A stretch of 64,000 bases of DNA from Gnetum montanum (GCA_015680685.1 MNCI01015029.1:788426-852425); one strand, 5' to 3'; counted from the first letter of the stretch, positions 33,360 through 46,790 are shown. Notes: a model not told the origin generated them from the letters alone. Made by a program: numbers and translations.

Positions 33360-35460
33360 ACTACTATTGGAGCCTAGTCATAGATTTTATGAATATTTTA
33401 TGATTAAATGTTGAAATCCAATTACCCAAGAAGTTTTTTTGTTATTAGTTATTATTCCTTTACAAATATTTGGCTACACATGTTTTATTTTTTATGCACA
33501 TTTAGATATGTATGCTCAATCTTGATTATGCACATTCAAGTATGCACATTTAATTATGCATCTTTTTATTTTATTATGCATATGGGATTTTATAATAATT
33601 TATTCATGGAGAAATTTTGAACCCTCACCTTATGCAAAACATAACCCTTGTTACCTTTTGTCATTAAACTAGAATTTGGAGCTCATTTTAAATTATAATT
33701 ATATATTACAAAAATTAGCCTTATTAAGGAAGTACGTTAGGATGATGTTCTCCCTAAAATTTAACATTACCAATGTGTTTGGAACATTTAAAAATGTAGG
33801 TTTTGATCCTTGATTCGCTAAAATTGGAGTTACTATTCTCTAGATATCACATTCTCTAGTTTGCTAAAATACTATAAAAGTTTTGATATTTAAATTGGAT
33901 AACTATGTTAAGTGAAACTTAGGTAAGATCTTAGCATATGATTAGGTCGAGCACTTGATAAGGATCTTGTAGGTTCAAACAAAATTTAATTTGGAGGCTT
34001 TGTATGCATGTAACAAGTATTTAAGTATGAAAGTATTAGTGGAAAGGGAAATTAGGAAAAACAAACTTATGAAAATGTTTTTTAAAAAATAAAAATAAAA
34101 ATCAAATTTCAAATTAAAGTCAACACTGTTACACATGTCCACGTGCAAAATGAAAAGAAAGGTAAATATGTTATATACCATATAACATATAACTTGTGTT
34201 ATAAATATAACCTTTTCATACCACCATTGTTTTATGCATTTTCTTCCATTGTCTTTTCTACCTCCTATTTTCTGCCAACCATCATTTCTTTGAAACCATG
34301 TTCTATCATGTTTTGCCTAAATATGTTTTTTCCCTTTCTTCTTTATTTTGAAGCTAATTTGAGCCTAGTTTCTTTCATTTTTCCCCTTATAAATAGATGG
34401 TGGCCTTAGATATATATCATCATAGTTTGTAGAAGAGTTCGAGTGTGATGGGTTAAGAAAAACAAAAATAAAAATTAAAATTGAGAGAATTAAGTAGTAA
34501 AGAAAGACACTAAGAAGATTTTGGGAGTTTTTCCAAAATAGGTAGTAGAGATTATTTTATATTTCTTTTTATGCATTTGTCCTATATTATTGTGGATTTA
34601 TAATTCCTCCTCTATGCTTTCTGACCTTCTACTATTCTTCTACAATTTTGATTATTATAACAAGATTCTACTGGATTTTTATCATTTTGGGCCTATTTTT
34701 ATGAAAAATAATATTTTAATCATGTCCACACCATTTCTATTTTTTGGTGAATGTTTAGAATTGTAGAAACTTTGTCTAATATGCTTCTTCAATATTAAAT
34801 GAATATTTTGGAATAGCTTTTGATATGAACATGGTTTTTGGTTTAGCATATGACATAAACATGATTTTGTGAAAATTTTGTAGAATTTTGGTTATCATGA
34901 GTTTTTGGCAAGAATTTTATGAAATTTGAGCTTTTATGAAATTTTAACCATTTTGGGAATCTTTTGAATTTTTGGTATAAAATAATAATATTTGTGGGAC
35001 CAAATTTACTTAGTTTGTAGGGGGAGTAGCGAATCTTTTAGATTCCCTCGTCTGCATATAGTAGTGAAGTGTTATTTAGTGAGACCCACCTCATGGAAAT
35101 AAGGGTTGTTGAATTGATTTCCTATCCTAGATTTTGATTCGTAAGTTCATGTAAGGCTATGGATTTAGCCATGACCATGGCACGAAGCAACTTAGTTTAG
35201 TAGAGTTAGAGTAAGGCATAGTTAAGCCTTATCCTTTCGATGATTCATGTGCCTCAACCATTAAGAATGTTAGTAGTGAAGCTATTGCCAAGACCTAGCC
35301 ATGAGTAGCTAGGTGAAACAGATCAAGGAGAATTTGCAAATTTTGCATGATAAGCGTCAATAGCCAAATTTGCAATATAATTGATGGGAATTAAAAGGTG
35401 GAAATAATTGCCCATTTTCCCATCAAAAATCCCATCCAATAGCCTTGCTTTAGCTAAAGT
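33360..35460. other. AT-rich DNA without assigned genes
   Basis: Nothing here can be called coding; ORFs of 60-90 codons are hydrophobic products of AT-rich DNA. A short interrupted palindrome 'gttatatacc-atataacatataac' lies at about 34,170. A TATAAATAG box at about 34,390 and a stretch with 'gaatcttttagattccctcg' at about 35,025 look retroelement-like, but I cannot place them in a family. Confidence 0.4.
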
Positions 35461-35469
35461 TCTGTAATA

Positions 35470-35920
35470 TTTAATGTGTAAAATAAAATTTGCAACATAT
35501 AAGCTGTAAATGTCATTTAAGCTAGCTTATAAGTTGTAAATGTAATTTAAACTAGCATATAAGCTATAAAACTTATACGCTGTGAATGTCACTTAAGTTA
35601 AGCTTATAAGTTGTTAGCATCATTTAAGCTAGCTTATAAGTTGTAAAGATTATAAGCTATAAATGATATTTAAGCTAGCTTATAAACTGTAAATGTCATT
35701 TAAGCTAGCTTATAAGCTATAAAGCTTATAAACTGTAAATGTTACATAAGCTAGATTTGTTGTTGTCAAGATCCCTTAAGCTAGCTTATAAGTCATAAAT
35801 ATTAATTAAGTTAGCTTACAAACTATAAACATCATTTAAGCTAGCTTATAAGTTGCAAAGCTTATAAGCTGTAAATGTCATTTAAGCTAGCTTATAAGTT
35901 GTAAATATGTTTAAAGATTA
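35470..35920. repeat. Minisatellite with a palindromic unit of about 30 bp
   Basis: A dozen or so diverged copies of a unit close to 'aagctagcttataagttgta' plus 'aatgtcattt'. The unit contains the perfect palindrome AAGCTAGCTT next to TTATAAGCT, so single strands could fold on themselves. Some units are split by a second 'aagcttataagctgtaaatg' half-repeat. Diverged tails run to about 36,060. There is no coding potential. Confidence 0.9.
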
Positions 35921-37825
35921 AAATGTAAATACATTGCATAGGAAAAAAAAGTCTCTTATGCTAGCACCCTCTACGCTAGAATTTTGGATAGTGAAAATGT
36001 TAAATGTGCTAGCACTTTTAGCCTAAAAGCTAAATACATTAGCTTATGAGCTGCGTATATACATTATGCACAACTTGTAATGCTCTTACAAGTGTATGAA
36101 ATTGTAACAAATGTAGATCATAGCCTATTTAAGCTAGATTTACAGTTGATTTTAGGACATTTGGCAGAACAAACTTTCTAGAGTAGAAACAACGAAGCAG
36201 AGTTGTAGATTTCATAGCCTTTCAATAGCACTTTCATTGTAGCATTTTTTTATAGTTTAACAACAACAACATTTATCTGACACATGGATTGGGCGACCAA
36301 TGTAGATGAAGTGTGACACATAGCCTACGATTTGTAATATATTCTGAAAATACTTTGTATTCTCTAACCTGTATATTAACACTTTTTTTCTTATAATTAA
36401 TGTAAAGTTTGTAGCTCTTATTTCACCTATATTTCATGCTTATTTAATATGTTCTTATAATATATTTTAAAGTCATGCACATTACAACTTTTATTTTTTT
36501 GTTTTCATTAAATACACTTGTTTTAGATTTTTAACTTCCTAAGTGATTTGCCAGACTATTTAGGGCACTTTGAATCAATTTTTGAGGCCCATAGGATTTA
36601 GTGTTAAATTATTTCATGTTGTTATTTTCATTTTTCCAATACCAAATTTTCTAGGCCTTACACAAGGATCACAAGGCTAATATAATGATAGTACTAAGGT
36701 TATTCCAAGAGCTATTGGTGAGTCCCTTTGATAGTGAGGGTAACCAAGATGTAGTCTTTAGAGATACCTAGTTAAAATATACTCTTTGAATATTTTTTGT
36801 ATAGATTTTTGATATTTTTTGACATTAAATGGATAATCTGATAATAATAGTGAAGTTATCCCAAGACCTGATGATTTTTGTTGGCAGTGAGCATATCCAA
36901 GACCTAGACTTTGGAGATGCTTGGATAAAATATACATTCTTTAAATTTTTGAAAAATTTTATGGTATTTCTAGACTTTGAAACATTTTTGAATATCTTAT
37001 TAGAAACCTTGCCTAGCCCATTACCGGAGAATTTTGGCCTTGAACCTTTATACTCCATGAGAAGGGAAATATAATAATATTTCCTATTTGAGGGGTTTTG
37101 ACTACTCTTATATTTTGATGTAGAGAGCCTAGTGTAGGTAGGGAATCATTGAAAGAGGAACATCAATTGAAAGGTGGATCATTCTGATACAACATGGACC
37201 TTCTGAACTTAAAAAATGAATTTTGTAAATTTTGTATTTTTGTAAAATAGAAACCTTGTACACCTTTTCGATATTTAAACCATGTATATATTTTGGTGAA
37301 TAAATAATAAAGTATGATAGATATGAATTTTTCATCTATGCCATTAGGAACATGAGTTTACAAGTAACATTTTTAATGTTAGCATGTGTTATATGTTCTG
37401 GAAAATTTAATATTGTTTATTATATATTAATATTTTATTATTTGATTTAGTAAATTTAAAACAAAAAATAACTTTATTTTTAGATGTTCAATTAAACTGA
37501 AATAAATATTGTGAGGATCACTATTTTATGTATTATTTTATGATGAACCTAGTGAAATATTTTGACATCTATCTTTTTGTGGCTATGCAACTATCTTTTT
37601 TTTATTAAATAAATTTTATTTAATTATATATGCAAGTATTAAGAAATTTTACTATGCTATATTGCTTTAGTATATTTATGTGCCTAATTAATAATTTTTA
37701 TCTATTTTAGCACTTTCCTTTAAGTTACTAAATCAATGTTAAATCTAGACTCTTAGGGTTTTGTAACATCTCTATTGGTTATTTATAGAATATTTTATAG
37801 ACAATTAATAGGGGTGTTAGGAGGT
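35921..37825. other. AT-rich DNA, possibly an LTR
   Basis: No coding region is supported. The pair of overlapping ORFs near 36,825-37,074 on both strands is a chance palindromic coding effect. If the primer-binding site at 37,826 is real, the right part of this stretch should be the 5' LTR of a plus-strand element. I could not find its start. Confidence 0.35.
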
Positions 37826-37841
37826 TGGTATCAAAGTATGG
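37826..37841 (+). promoter_or_regulatory. Possible tRNA-iMet primer-binding site of a plus-strand LTR element
   Basis: TGGTATCAAAGTATGG resembles the plant LTR-element primer site TGGTATCAGAGC, complementary to initiator tRNA-Met. It lies upstream of weakly coding-like plus-strand DNA (about 38,190-38,350, 'AKYAIEKAKDYVRAIKANNV'), which I cannot assign to a family and which copy D interrupts at 38,533. The matching LTR was not identified. Confidence 0.4.
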
Positions 37842-38532
37842 ACTTTTCCTTGGATGTCATAGTATGAAAATATTTTAAACATTATTTGATTTGTTTGATA
37901 TTTTCTAAGTTTGAATTAGTACAAAATGCATAGGACATATAATTTGTATTATAAGGAAGATGTCAAAACTCAAAACAGTTTTATTCTAAGTACACATGAG
38001 ATATATAACCAACATGAAATCTTAGAGGAGTTATAGAAGAATATAATAATGCTTCAAGTAATTCAAATTTTCAACTTATTGCTTATAAATTTTTGTGAGA
38101 CAGTAAGCTAACTAACTACTTCTCATTGGCATAGTCAAGGATGATAATTTAAAAGATGTTACATAGAGAAAGATTTAAGGAATACTAAGATAGATGTTGA
38201 GTCTATAATGCATGATTATGAAAATTCAAGGAATGCTAATGCTAAGTATGCTATAGAGAAAGCCAAAGACTATGTAAGGGCCATTAAGGCCAACAATGTT
38301 GGTGCTATGGAAGGTATGAGAACTAGGGATAATATAGGCTCAGACATTTTGGAGGTGGATTAGGAAAAAGAGGATCACAACATGATCATTGCAATGATTA
38401 AGATGTTATTCACCATTTTCATATTTTTGAATTATCCCATGATGCTTTGAAGGGGTAAATTCATTAGAAGGTGGAGTGTGTGCATGCTCTTACTCACCCA
38501 AATAAAGGTGACACCTAGGAGGGCTTTGCAAG

Positions 38533-39399
38533 TGATGAGTGATGAATACCCCCTACACTTAACCATATGAATCACTAAGCATTCAAGCGTGTTCTAGTCA
38601 AATTTGTAGATTTTATGTCTTCTAGTACACTAGTCTCTAAGAAGTGAACTTACCTTAATAGTCATTCATTATTTTTCCAATTACACTTGTGATGTACAAA
38701 GGTATTGTTAAGTGTAATCGAGGCATATGATTTTTATTATTTTTATGTTTTATGTTTTGGGTGCTTAAAATAAGGGATGAAAGGAATGAAGTAATTTAAT
38801 TACTAATTCAACCTAACTAACTAACTAGTGTCTAACTAATTCTAACATAAGCATTTGGTCCCACTTGCTATACACATCCTAAACACATATAACTTTATTG
38901 GGTTACCAAACATTAAGTGTTACTGGGATTTCCAAGCATCATGTGCATGCTCGAAGTGGTTGTACTTATGTACCTAATTAATTGCTACTTAATCTAGCTT
39001 AGTTTAGCCTAATTAGTTATTTAATTACTAAAAGCATTAAGGAAAATAACATAAAACATTAAATGCATGGATAAATAATTAATCTATTTCCAAGTGTTGC
39101 AAGTTTTATTAAAAAGCTCATCTTTATTTTTACACACATTGCTGTGCTTAGGTACAACATTGACCAAATAAAGATCCGTACACTCTTGACTCCTACTATA
39201 GGCACTTAGAAAAATATTCTAGCTTCCAAATGATAAAAATGCATGAATTCTACTACAACTATAATAAGACATGTCATAAACATGATGGGTGAGCACATAT
39301 TTATAGGTGAAAACAAACACTACGTCAATAGGGCCACGTAAATGCATCAAATCATGCATCGATGGGGCCTAGTTGATGTAGCTAATCCATGATTGATCA
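38533..39399 (-). repeat. 3' LTR of copy D
   Basis: 867 bp, plus-strand TGATGAGTGATG to ATTGATCA. TATA box CTATAAATA on the minus strand at 39,298-39,306. The polypurine tract GTCATGGGGGCA (minus) is directly adjacent at 39,400-39,411. It aligns with 46,791-47,682 over its full length. Confidence 0.9.
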
Positions 39400-39411
39400 T
39401 GCCCCCATGAC

Positions 39412-40690
39412 TGAATGAAAAATATTCCTCCAGTTCTTTACAAATTTGGAAAGGTGTGGAATTATTAATTGACGATAGACATATGACAAACATAAACAAC
39501 CATAAACAAATACTAAGCGTCCAAGCGTATGGATATACAATCATCATAAAATGTTTTGGTGTTCAGGACTACAAAATTGAACACTAGGAGAAAATTACAT
39601 ATATAATTCCTCTGATGGCATGAAGACAAGAAGGGATATTTAATGGTCCTAGGCGATGGAAGTTCTCGAGGTTCTGAGGGACTTTCTCTTACTTTGGGCA
39701 CATGTGGTGGTTGAGGCTTTTGTGGGTATTGTACTATTGCTGTAAGTTCCAGTGGAAGATGGAAAGCATCGAACAATGCTTTCATCTTCTCCTCCTTAGT
39801 CTTGGGATCATGCATGGTCCATGTAGCTTCATCAATGTGGATTTGAATAGGTACATCCTAAGGAGAGGATATTGTTCGAATAGTTCCTTGACATTGACAA
39901 ACTAGGTAGCAAATTTTTTCTAGTACCATAACTAGTACTTTCATTTCTTTTATTTTTTTTATGTTTTTGATTTTTCTATTTCAGAATTTTTGGATGGAAA
40001 CCACACCATGCAAAGACTTATTCAACTTCCTATTATTGGTCAACATAGAACAGTAAGAAATCCATGAAAAACACACTTGCACTTAAGTAAGTAGAGAGGC
40101 ACAAAGAGTATTGAATCTCCTTGAAGTCACATCATCTTCAAAACTTTGAATCTTGCTCAAGCTTGGAAACTACCAAGATCACAAGTTTGTTAAAGTTTTA
40201 TTAATGAAAAGGAACCTCATGTTTCCAAAACCAAGAAAACTATAAATTTTTTGGATGGGTGGTTGACATGGACTCACTACGTATCTCATGAAAATAGAAA
40301 ACCATTATTAGTTATTAGTCATCAAAATTCAAAAAGAGAAACTAGACACTAGCAAACAAAAATGTTAGGTAAAAACCATCATTAGTATCCAACAACAACT
40401 CCACTATGTCCTATTGGCAATAAAGCACTTTTTAGTAGAAGTTGATAAAAATTCACACAAAAATAATGAAAAATATAAAAGAAATTATAAAACATGAAAG
40501 AAAGATAAAACATACTAACAATGTTGTAAAATAAAAATATGGAAAAATAAAAAAGTGTAAAACAAAAAATGTGAAAAACAAAAAGATGAAAAATTGAAGG
40601 GCCATTATAATGATTAGCATGGATGGCCATTTTCCTTATAACTAAGTTGTAAGAAGGAGATTTAAAAAATTGAGTGTGGTTGTCCATTCA
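39412..40690 (-). pseudogene. 3' region of copy D with ORF3 remnant
   Basis: Sequence from 39,640 to 39,925 matches the C-terminal end of ORF3 in copies C and F. The minus-strand frame 39,815-39,513 reads 'MHDPKTKEEKMKALFDAFHL' and 'PQKPQPPHVPKV'; compare 'KEEKMKALLDAFKL' near 52,740 in F. At about 39,925 it jumps to noncoding DNA equivalent to about 27,480 in copy C, so some 3.4 kb, nearly all of ORF3, is deleted. A-rich noncoding sequence follows up to the integrase tail. Confidence 0.75.
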
Positions 40691-41880
40691 TTGAGGAATT
40701 TCTTCCACTAGCTTACATGGATTGATGGCAAGGTTTGACTTATTACACATTAACCAGGTACTTTTTGTTTGGGCTCTCAAGTTTGTAGATTAATATAGCG
40801 CCAGTAGGAAAAGTTTTGTAATGAGGAAAGGTAATTTCCACAACATTTGAAACTTAGTTCATTGAGGTGTGTGTGTGGGGTTCCAATAGTCCAATAGAGA
40901 ACCTTATGTCCTAGTTAAAATTTCACTTTTCGTATTCTAAGGTCATGGTGCTTTTTGTTAAATGCCTTGTGCACTTCATTCTAAGCTAGGGCTACCAATT
41001 GATTTGAATCTAGCACATTTAGCTTGATCAATCTCTCTGTTTGTGCTAAGCTCAAGTCAAGATCCAAGTCATAGGCTGTTGAAAGTGTACGAAGCCTAGA
41101 TTGGATAAGTAGAGTTGGTAATTTTTTGTACATCAGCTCATAGGAAGAGTAGCTTATAGGAAGTTTCCATGTTGAGTGATATGCCCATATGGAATCATTT
41201 AATTTTGTGCTCTAGTCTCTCCTATATTTGCTAACCATTCTTGTTAGGATCTTCATGATCTCCCTATTAGTAACTTTTGCTTAACCATTGGCTTGGGGGT
41301 GGTAGGGTGTTATTAGTTTATGTTGAACCCCAAAGCATTGCATAAGGTTGCATAAAGTAGCAAGTGTAAAATGGGTTTTGTTGTCATTTATTAGTACACA
41401 TGGCATCCCAAATATGTTCACAACATTTTGTTGTATAAACCATATAGTAGTGGATGATGTACAGTTAATGATGGCTACCCCTTCTAGCCATTTTGTGTAG
41501 TAATCACTGGCAATGATTATATATGCATTTTCATTTGACATCGATCTAATGGGATCCATGAAGTTGATGCTCTAGATGTTAAAGGATTCCAGTGGTTAGA
41601 TCCACTATTGAGGTCCTTCCATTCGCATGGTCATCCCACCATCTCATTAATAGCATTCACAAGAGCAAACAAATTAGTGAATGTTCTTGAAGGTAGTTGG
41701 CCAAAAATACCCTACCATTAGGATCTTAATGGTTGTGTGTCTCTTAGCATAGCATCTCGGAGAACACATAGTTGATGAACATCAGGTATACACCAATGAA
41801 CTAAGCCATTGACAGACACCTTATAAAGGTATTCATTGATTTGCATGAAATATTTGACCTAATGAAGAAACTATCGTTTC
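40690..41880 (-). pseudogene. Integrase of copy D
   Basis: Minus-strand frame 41,559-41,281 holds the core: 'IIASDYYTKWLEGVAIINC' with the first catalytic Asp, 'VLINDNKTHFTLATL' with the second Asp present, and 'LITPYHPQANG'. The N-terminal zinc region (about 41,870-41,600) and C-terminal region (about 41,230-40,800) carry stops and deletions. Two of the three catalytic acids can be seen; the Glu would follow the QANG block in another frame. Confidence 0.85.
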
Positions 41881-43400
41881 TTTTTGTAGTCTAAATATTG
41901 TGGCATCTCTTGAGTGAGAAGATAAGTGAGGATGCCATCATACCATTTTGGTTCATTAGGAAATTTTTCATTTATTACTCCTATAAAGAAGAGTTCATTA
42001 GGAAATTTGTTAGAGAGTGGGCTCTCCTCCTCTTTTTTATCCCATCGTAACCAAGACAAGTGATCATTGATGACATTCTTAGGCCCCTTTTGATCTACCA
42101 TTATAATATCAAACTCCTGCAAGATCATCAACTATTGTATAACATGGGGGCTCACCGTTGGCTTATTTACAAGGAAGAAAATGACATTATTATCAGTGTG
42201 CACAAATACTTTGTATCCAAGCACTATGTGCTTGAACTTCTCTAGAGCGTACACCACCACAATTAGTTCTTTCTCTATTGTGGTGTAATTCAGCTATGCA
42301 TCCACAATGCTTCAGTCTACATAGTGAATGTAATATGAATGTTTCTTGTCATCCAACTATGTAAGCACAACTCTCAAGGCATAATTTAATGCATCTATCA
42401 TTATATGAAATGTTTTAGACTAGTTAGGTGCTTATACAATTGGAGTCTCTATGAGCTTCTTCTTTAGGCTTTGGAATGTATTTTTGCATTCCTTGGTCTA
42501 GATGAATGGAGCATCTTTATTTGTTAGCTCAACAAATAATTTTTTGATCTTAGAGAAATTATTTAGAAATTGTTGGTAGTAGCCAGTGTGTCCAAGGAAT
42601 GACGAAACATCTTTAATGGTTTCTAGTTGGTGAGTTATTCTTTAGATGACCCTTATATTCTCAAGGTCAATCTAAATCCCTACCTGAGAAATTCTGTGTC
42701 CTAGTACAATTCCCTTCTAGATCATCAGATGGCTCTTCTACCAATTAAGTTGAAGATTCATCTCCACACATCTTCAAAACACTTACTCAAGGAAGTCCAA
42801 GGCTTGCTCAAGTGTAGCATCATAGGTGGAGAAGTCATCCATGAATACTTTCATCTCGTAACCAATTTGTTACTAAACAATTCTTATGAATAAGAGTTGG
42901 AATGTTGCAAAAGCATTACATTGATCAAAAGGGCTTTTTGATATGCAAAAGTTCCCTAGGAACTCATGAATGTTGTTTTGGCCTGATTCTTTGGTGTAAT
43001 CTTGATTTGGTTATAACCATTATAACCATCCAAAAAGCTATAATAATAATGCCCAGATATAGTGTTTAACACTTGATCCATAAATGACAATGGAAAGTGA
43101 TCTTTGAATGTTGCCATATTCAATAGAAGGAAGTTGATGCAGAGCTACCACTTGTTACCATTCTTTGCCATAATCATGAGTGGACTAACTCACTCACTAT
43201 CCATAATGGGATAGATAAACCCCACCTTGAGGAATTGTTTGATATCCTCTTTTATGATTTGCTTCAATTTGGGATTCAACGGTTGCTACAATTGCCTCTT
43301 TGGCTTCATGGTTGGATCTATGTAAATGTGATGGTAGCATATCCTAGGATGAATCATTGTGAGTTCATGATATTACCAAGCAAAGGTTGTTGACCAATTG
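41880..43400 (-). pseudogene. Reverse transcriptase and RNase H of copy D
   Basis: The RT palm at about 42,860-42,830 reads 'MKVFMDDFSTYDATLE' on the minus strand. This is the only copy in the window with both catalytic Asp residues of the FMDD box. The RNase H end and linker are in frame 42,131-41,871 ('LQEFDIIMVDQKGPKNVIND', 'HLSWLRWDKKEEES'). Stops and shifts elsewhere still prevent translation of the whole enzyme. Confidence 0.85.
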
Positions 43401-44330
43401 TTGATCACCTTCAACAACATCTATTTCTATTCAGAAGCAAGATTGACATTGATTATTATTGGTTTGTCATTTTTCAAAAATGCATACTCCATGTTAGTAG
43501 GTTGAGTTTTCAACTCTAAGGGCTCTTATTTAAACTTTTCATAGATTTCTAATTTTTTCCAATTGGTATCATCACTTGCATTATCAGAGAGTTGGTGATG
43601 AGCTCACTCTATGTTATTCATGCTTTCAATATAGGCATATGTCAGACTCTTAGCAGGTTCCATGCAAAGTGTGCTACTTTCAAGATTAGCTATCAATGAT
43701 TAGGTGTCCTCCTATTTTGTGGCTATTAAATACAAGCACCTTTGGATTTTAGATTCATCTACATATTGTCTGCATGATTTGATGGTTGTGCTCTTGACAA
43801 ACCAAAGTTTTTATACATAATTTCACTTAGTATCATTGTACGTGATGCATGGAACTCTCTTCTTCTTGATCTTTTCAAATTCATTCTTCTTGGAAATTTC
43901 CAAGGAGAGATGTCTGGTGCCTATTTGTGCATTAACAGTGCTCAACCATGCCTTTCCAATAATAATTGGAAAGTCTCACTTGTAGTTGTTGACCTTATTC
44001 ACCAAAAAATTGGTAGGATAGGACCACCCACAAATAGTGGTCATAATGTCCTCCACAAGTCCCAAAGGAATAGTGATTGACTAGTATGCCAATTCTAGAT
44101 GGATATTGCTCTTTTGAGAGGTGATAGGTTCCATGCTTTGTACATGTCATGGAAAAATATCTTAACATCAGAACCTAAATCAAGAAGAGCCTTGCATGTC
44201 TCATGTCCAATGATTTTCATGTAGATGCGAGGACTTCTAGGGTTAGATATTTTCATGAGAATGTTGCCAGCCTTAATCTAATCAGATATAATGTGGGTTA
44301 ACATGATAGTGCAGATCTTAGGAGGCAATT
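43400..44330 (-). pseudogene. Protease and RT-linker region of copy D
   Basis: Minus-strand sequence aligned with the protease and linker of copies A, B and E. The phrase before RT ('NNGKLVII' type) is at about 43,500-43,440. The protease is at about 44,250-43,850; around 44,190-44,160 the active-site region is recognisable ('ALLDLGSDVKIF' type) with the Gly-after-Ser pattern disturbed. Multiple stops. Confidence 0.7.
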
Positions 44331-46646
44331 AGTTTGAAGCGCTCTTGAAAGGATTTGATGTAGAGAATGATGGAGAGATAGGATGGAAAGCAACATTAAT
44401 TTGTGAGGAATTTGAAAGAATTGTTGGATTGGAAGAATGATCATTTTTGAGATCTTGTTTCTGAGCCACTTGGTTGGAAAACTGGTTATAAGTTGATAGC
44501 CTTAGTAGCATTATGTTGTTGTGGTTGTGGTGGATTTTCACCTTGCATAGATGAAGCGGAAGCTAATTGGATTGAGGGTAGAGGAGCATGTGCTAAAGGA
44601 TGAGAAGGATGATATGGATATGGGGTTTCCATCTACTAGATGGAAAATAAGTTATGTGATACTCTGGAGGGTAATAGTGGTGTTGAAAAGAAGCATGACT
44701 AGAAGAGTCACATGGAGACATCAATTGCTAATCATAGTACCCATATGGATCTGGCTACTTATAAGGGTATTGCTACCTTGGTGGTGGCATCTCCCATGAC
44801 TATGGATGTTGTTACTATTATTACTGCTCATATAGTTGTGATGGAGCTCCACTTGGATAATAAGCTTGTTGTTGTTGGTGGAACTACCTTGGATTGCCTT
44901 GAGGATAAGGTAATCTTCTAGGTGCTTGCCTTCTTGAGATTCTAGGATTCAACATGTATACCAAAAACTCATGCAAGTGTAATTAGATAGGGAAACATCC
45001 TTTAGGATGTTTGTATTAGAAGATGTTACACCCATCTAATTTTGACTTCACAACCACTTGTACCACTTCAGCCTTGCCCTTGCCCCTTTGGTAGGGACAT
45101 TTAGCTTCTTTTTGTCTCTTGCAGTTACAATCACTACTTTGCTTTCTTGATTCTTCTATGATTTTTAGAGCAGTTTGAAATTTTTCATCCAAAGAGTCCC
45201 ATAATTTAGCAACCTTGGTTGATATATTGAAAATATATTTTTGGATTGGAAAGGTTTTTTGCTACACCATCTCACTAAGTAGTGACTCCTCGTTGTTGAA
45301 AAATTAGATCTCCCTTTTTTATATTTTTCAATAGTTTCTCATTTTCTCAATTCTCCTTCTTCTTGTGCAACTTGCTCTATTAGCATTTTAATTTAATGGT
45401 CTCTAAATTCTAATAGTCTTCCTTGGGCATGAACTCCAAGAGTTCTTCTCATTTCTAATCTGAGTGCATCTATGATGTGGAAAAGTTGTTCCTATTGAGA
45501 ATAACCATGGCTAGGGCATCGATGTATGAGAGAATAGTATCTATCCATGATAGCCCAAGGGTTCATGTGTTCCTTACTTTCATCCTTAGATCTACCTTCT
45601 TAGATTAGACACTTGGGAGTATGTTTGGCATTTATCATTAAATAACTATAGCATTGTACTCCACCTGTAGATGGATTCTAGCTCCAAGGAATGATACCAA
45701 CTTTCAGCTTCCTTGATGAGTGTCCTAGGAAATAGATTTAATTTCTACCAATAATTTTCAATATTTTGTAGGACACAAGCATTGTGAAAGTCTTGAAGAT
45801 GTGTTTTTAGATCAAATTTTTATCCCCCCTAAAATCTAGGGATATTATTCATGTCAAGTTGCTTGATTTGACTATCTTTCACATGCTTGGTTGGAATTTT
45901 CATTGCCTCTATAATATTTAGCATGCTCCAAGTTGCTAGAAAAGTCTCATCATCATTATTATTTCAATAATTCCTATGATGTCCTTTACTACCCCTTCGT
46001 TCATGGTTAGCTTGGTGATCATTATTGTCCTGTTGTTTACCTTTATCATAGTTATCTTTTCTGCAGTGTCTATTAGAACCAGAAGAGGAAGAACAAGATG
46101 TAGATGAAGAGGACAAAGAGAGAGGAGGACTACCACCACGATGCTCTATGCTTGTCACAACCATGTTCATAAGCTTTCTTGTAATCCTAATGCTTTCTTG
46201 AGCCATTTCTTTGACTCCCACTTTTACTTGAATCTGGATTGTTGATAGTGGACTACAACTTTAGGTTCAAGGCCCCATCATCAATATCAAGGGGTGGAGA
46301 ATTTTCATGTTGAGAACCCCTAGTAGAAGGATCCTCATTATCATTTTGGTTGAGTAGGAACAAGGGATTGGTAAACTATTTTTCCTTCATAGCCTCATGG
46401 TGCTTCTCCTAGTGTTGATCTCTCCTACATTATGTTTTAGTGGGATGGTAGTCTCGATAGTCATAGTCATGCATAACATACCCTTCTTAAAGATTTTGGA
46501 TGTCTAACCTCTTAAGAGTTTGGAGAAACATACCATGCATACATCAATTGGGAGGCATTACACTATTTTCTCCATATCTTGCAACCATAGTTGCATTCTT
46601 GAGGCATTGGTGATTTCATATTACCATGCTTGTGAGAAGAAGAAAT
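44330..46646 (-). pseudogene. Gag of copy D
   Basis: Gag beginning near 46,646, where the start codon of the sister copies has become ATT ('ISSSHKHG' against 'MSSSSHKHE' in C). It has the 'YDYRDYHPTKT' region near 46,450 shared with E, and a low-complexity part with 'SLSSSSTSCSSSSGSN' and 'RRGSKGHHRNY' (46,221-45,964). The capsid-like core is at about 45,860-45,560, a helical stretch follows, and the knuckle-like 'CNIF-YKHPKGCFP' is near 45,025. A Pro-rich end (about 44,760-44,560) links to the protease. Decayed. Confidence 0.8.
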
Positions 46647-46771
46647 TTTGCAATTACAATAAAATATCAATGTGCTTAAATTATTATATTTATTTTGAGA
46701 GTGATTTTGACCTTAGGGTTCATACAATAATTTTCATGATGCCTAGATAGCGCATGTTTCAACAAAAAGAG

Positions 46772-46789
46772 TCCTCTGCAACAATGCCA
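46772..46789 (-). promoter_or_regulatory. Primer-binding site of copy D (tRNA-Asp type)
   Basis: The minus strand reads TGGCATTGTTGCAGAGGA, one base after the 5' LTR. It matches the tRNA-Asp complement at most of the 18 positions. Confidence 0.8.
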
Positions 46790-46790
46790 A

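Noticed and set aside
33975-34409. Hydrophobic ORFs of 68-88 codons as membrane proteins
   Set aside because: Hydrophobic codons are expected in T-rich DNA; no start context, splice sites or family features.
35470-35920. CRISPR-like array because of regular repeats
   Set aside because: Units are contiguous and diverged without unique spacers, and the genome is plant nuclear. It is a minisatellite.
36825-37074. Overlapping ORFs on both strands with similar lengths
   Set aside because: AT-rich DNA with few stop-forming codons by chance; no domain, no conservation visible and no homologue in the window.
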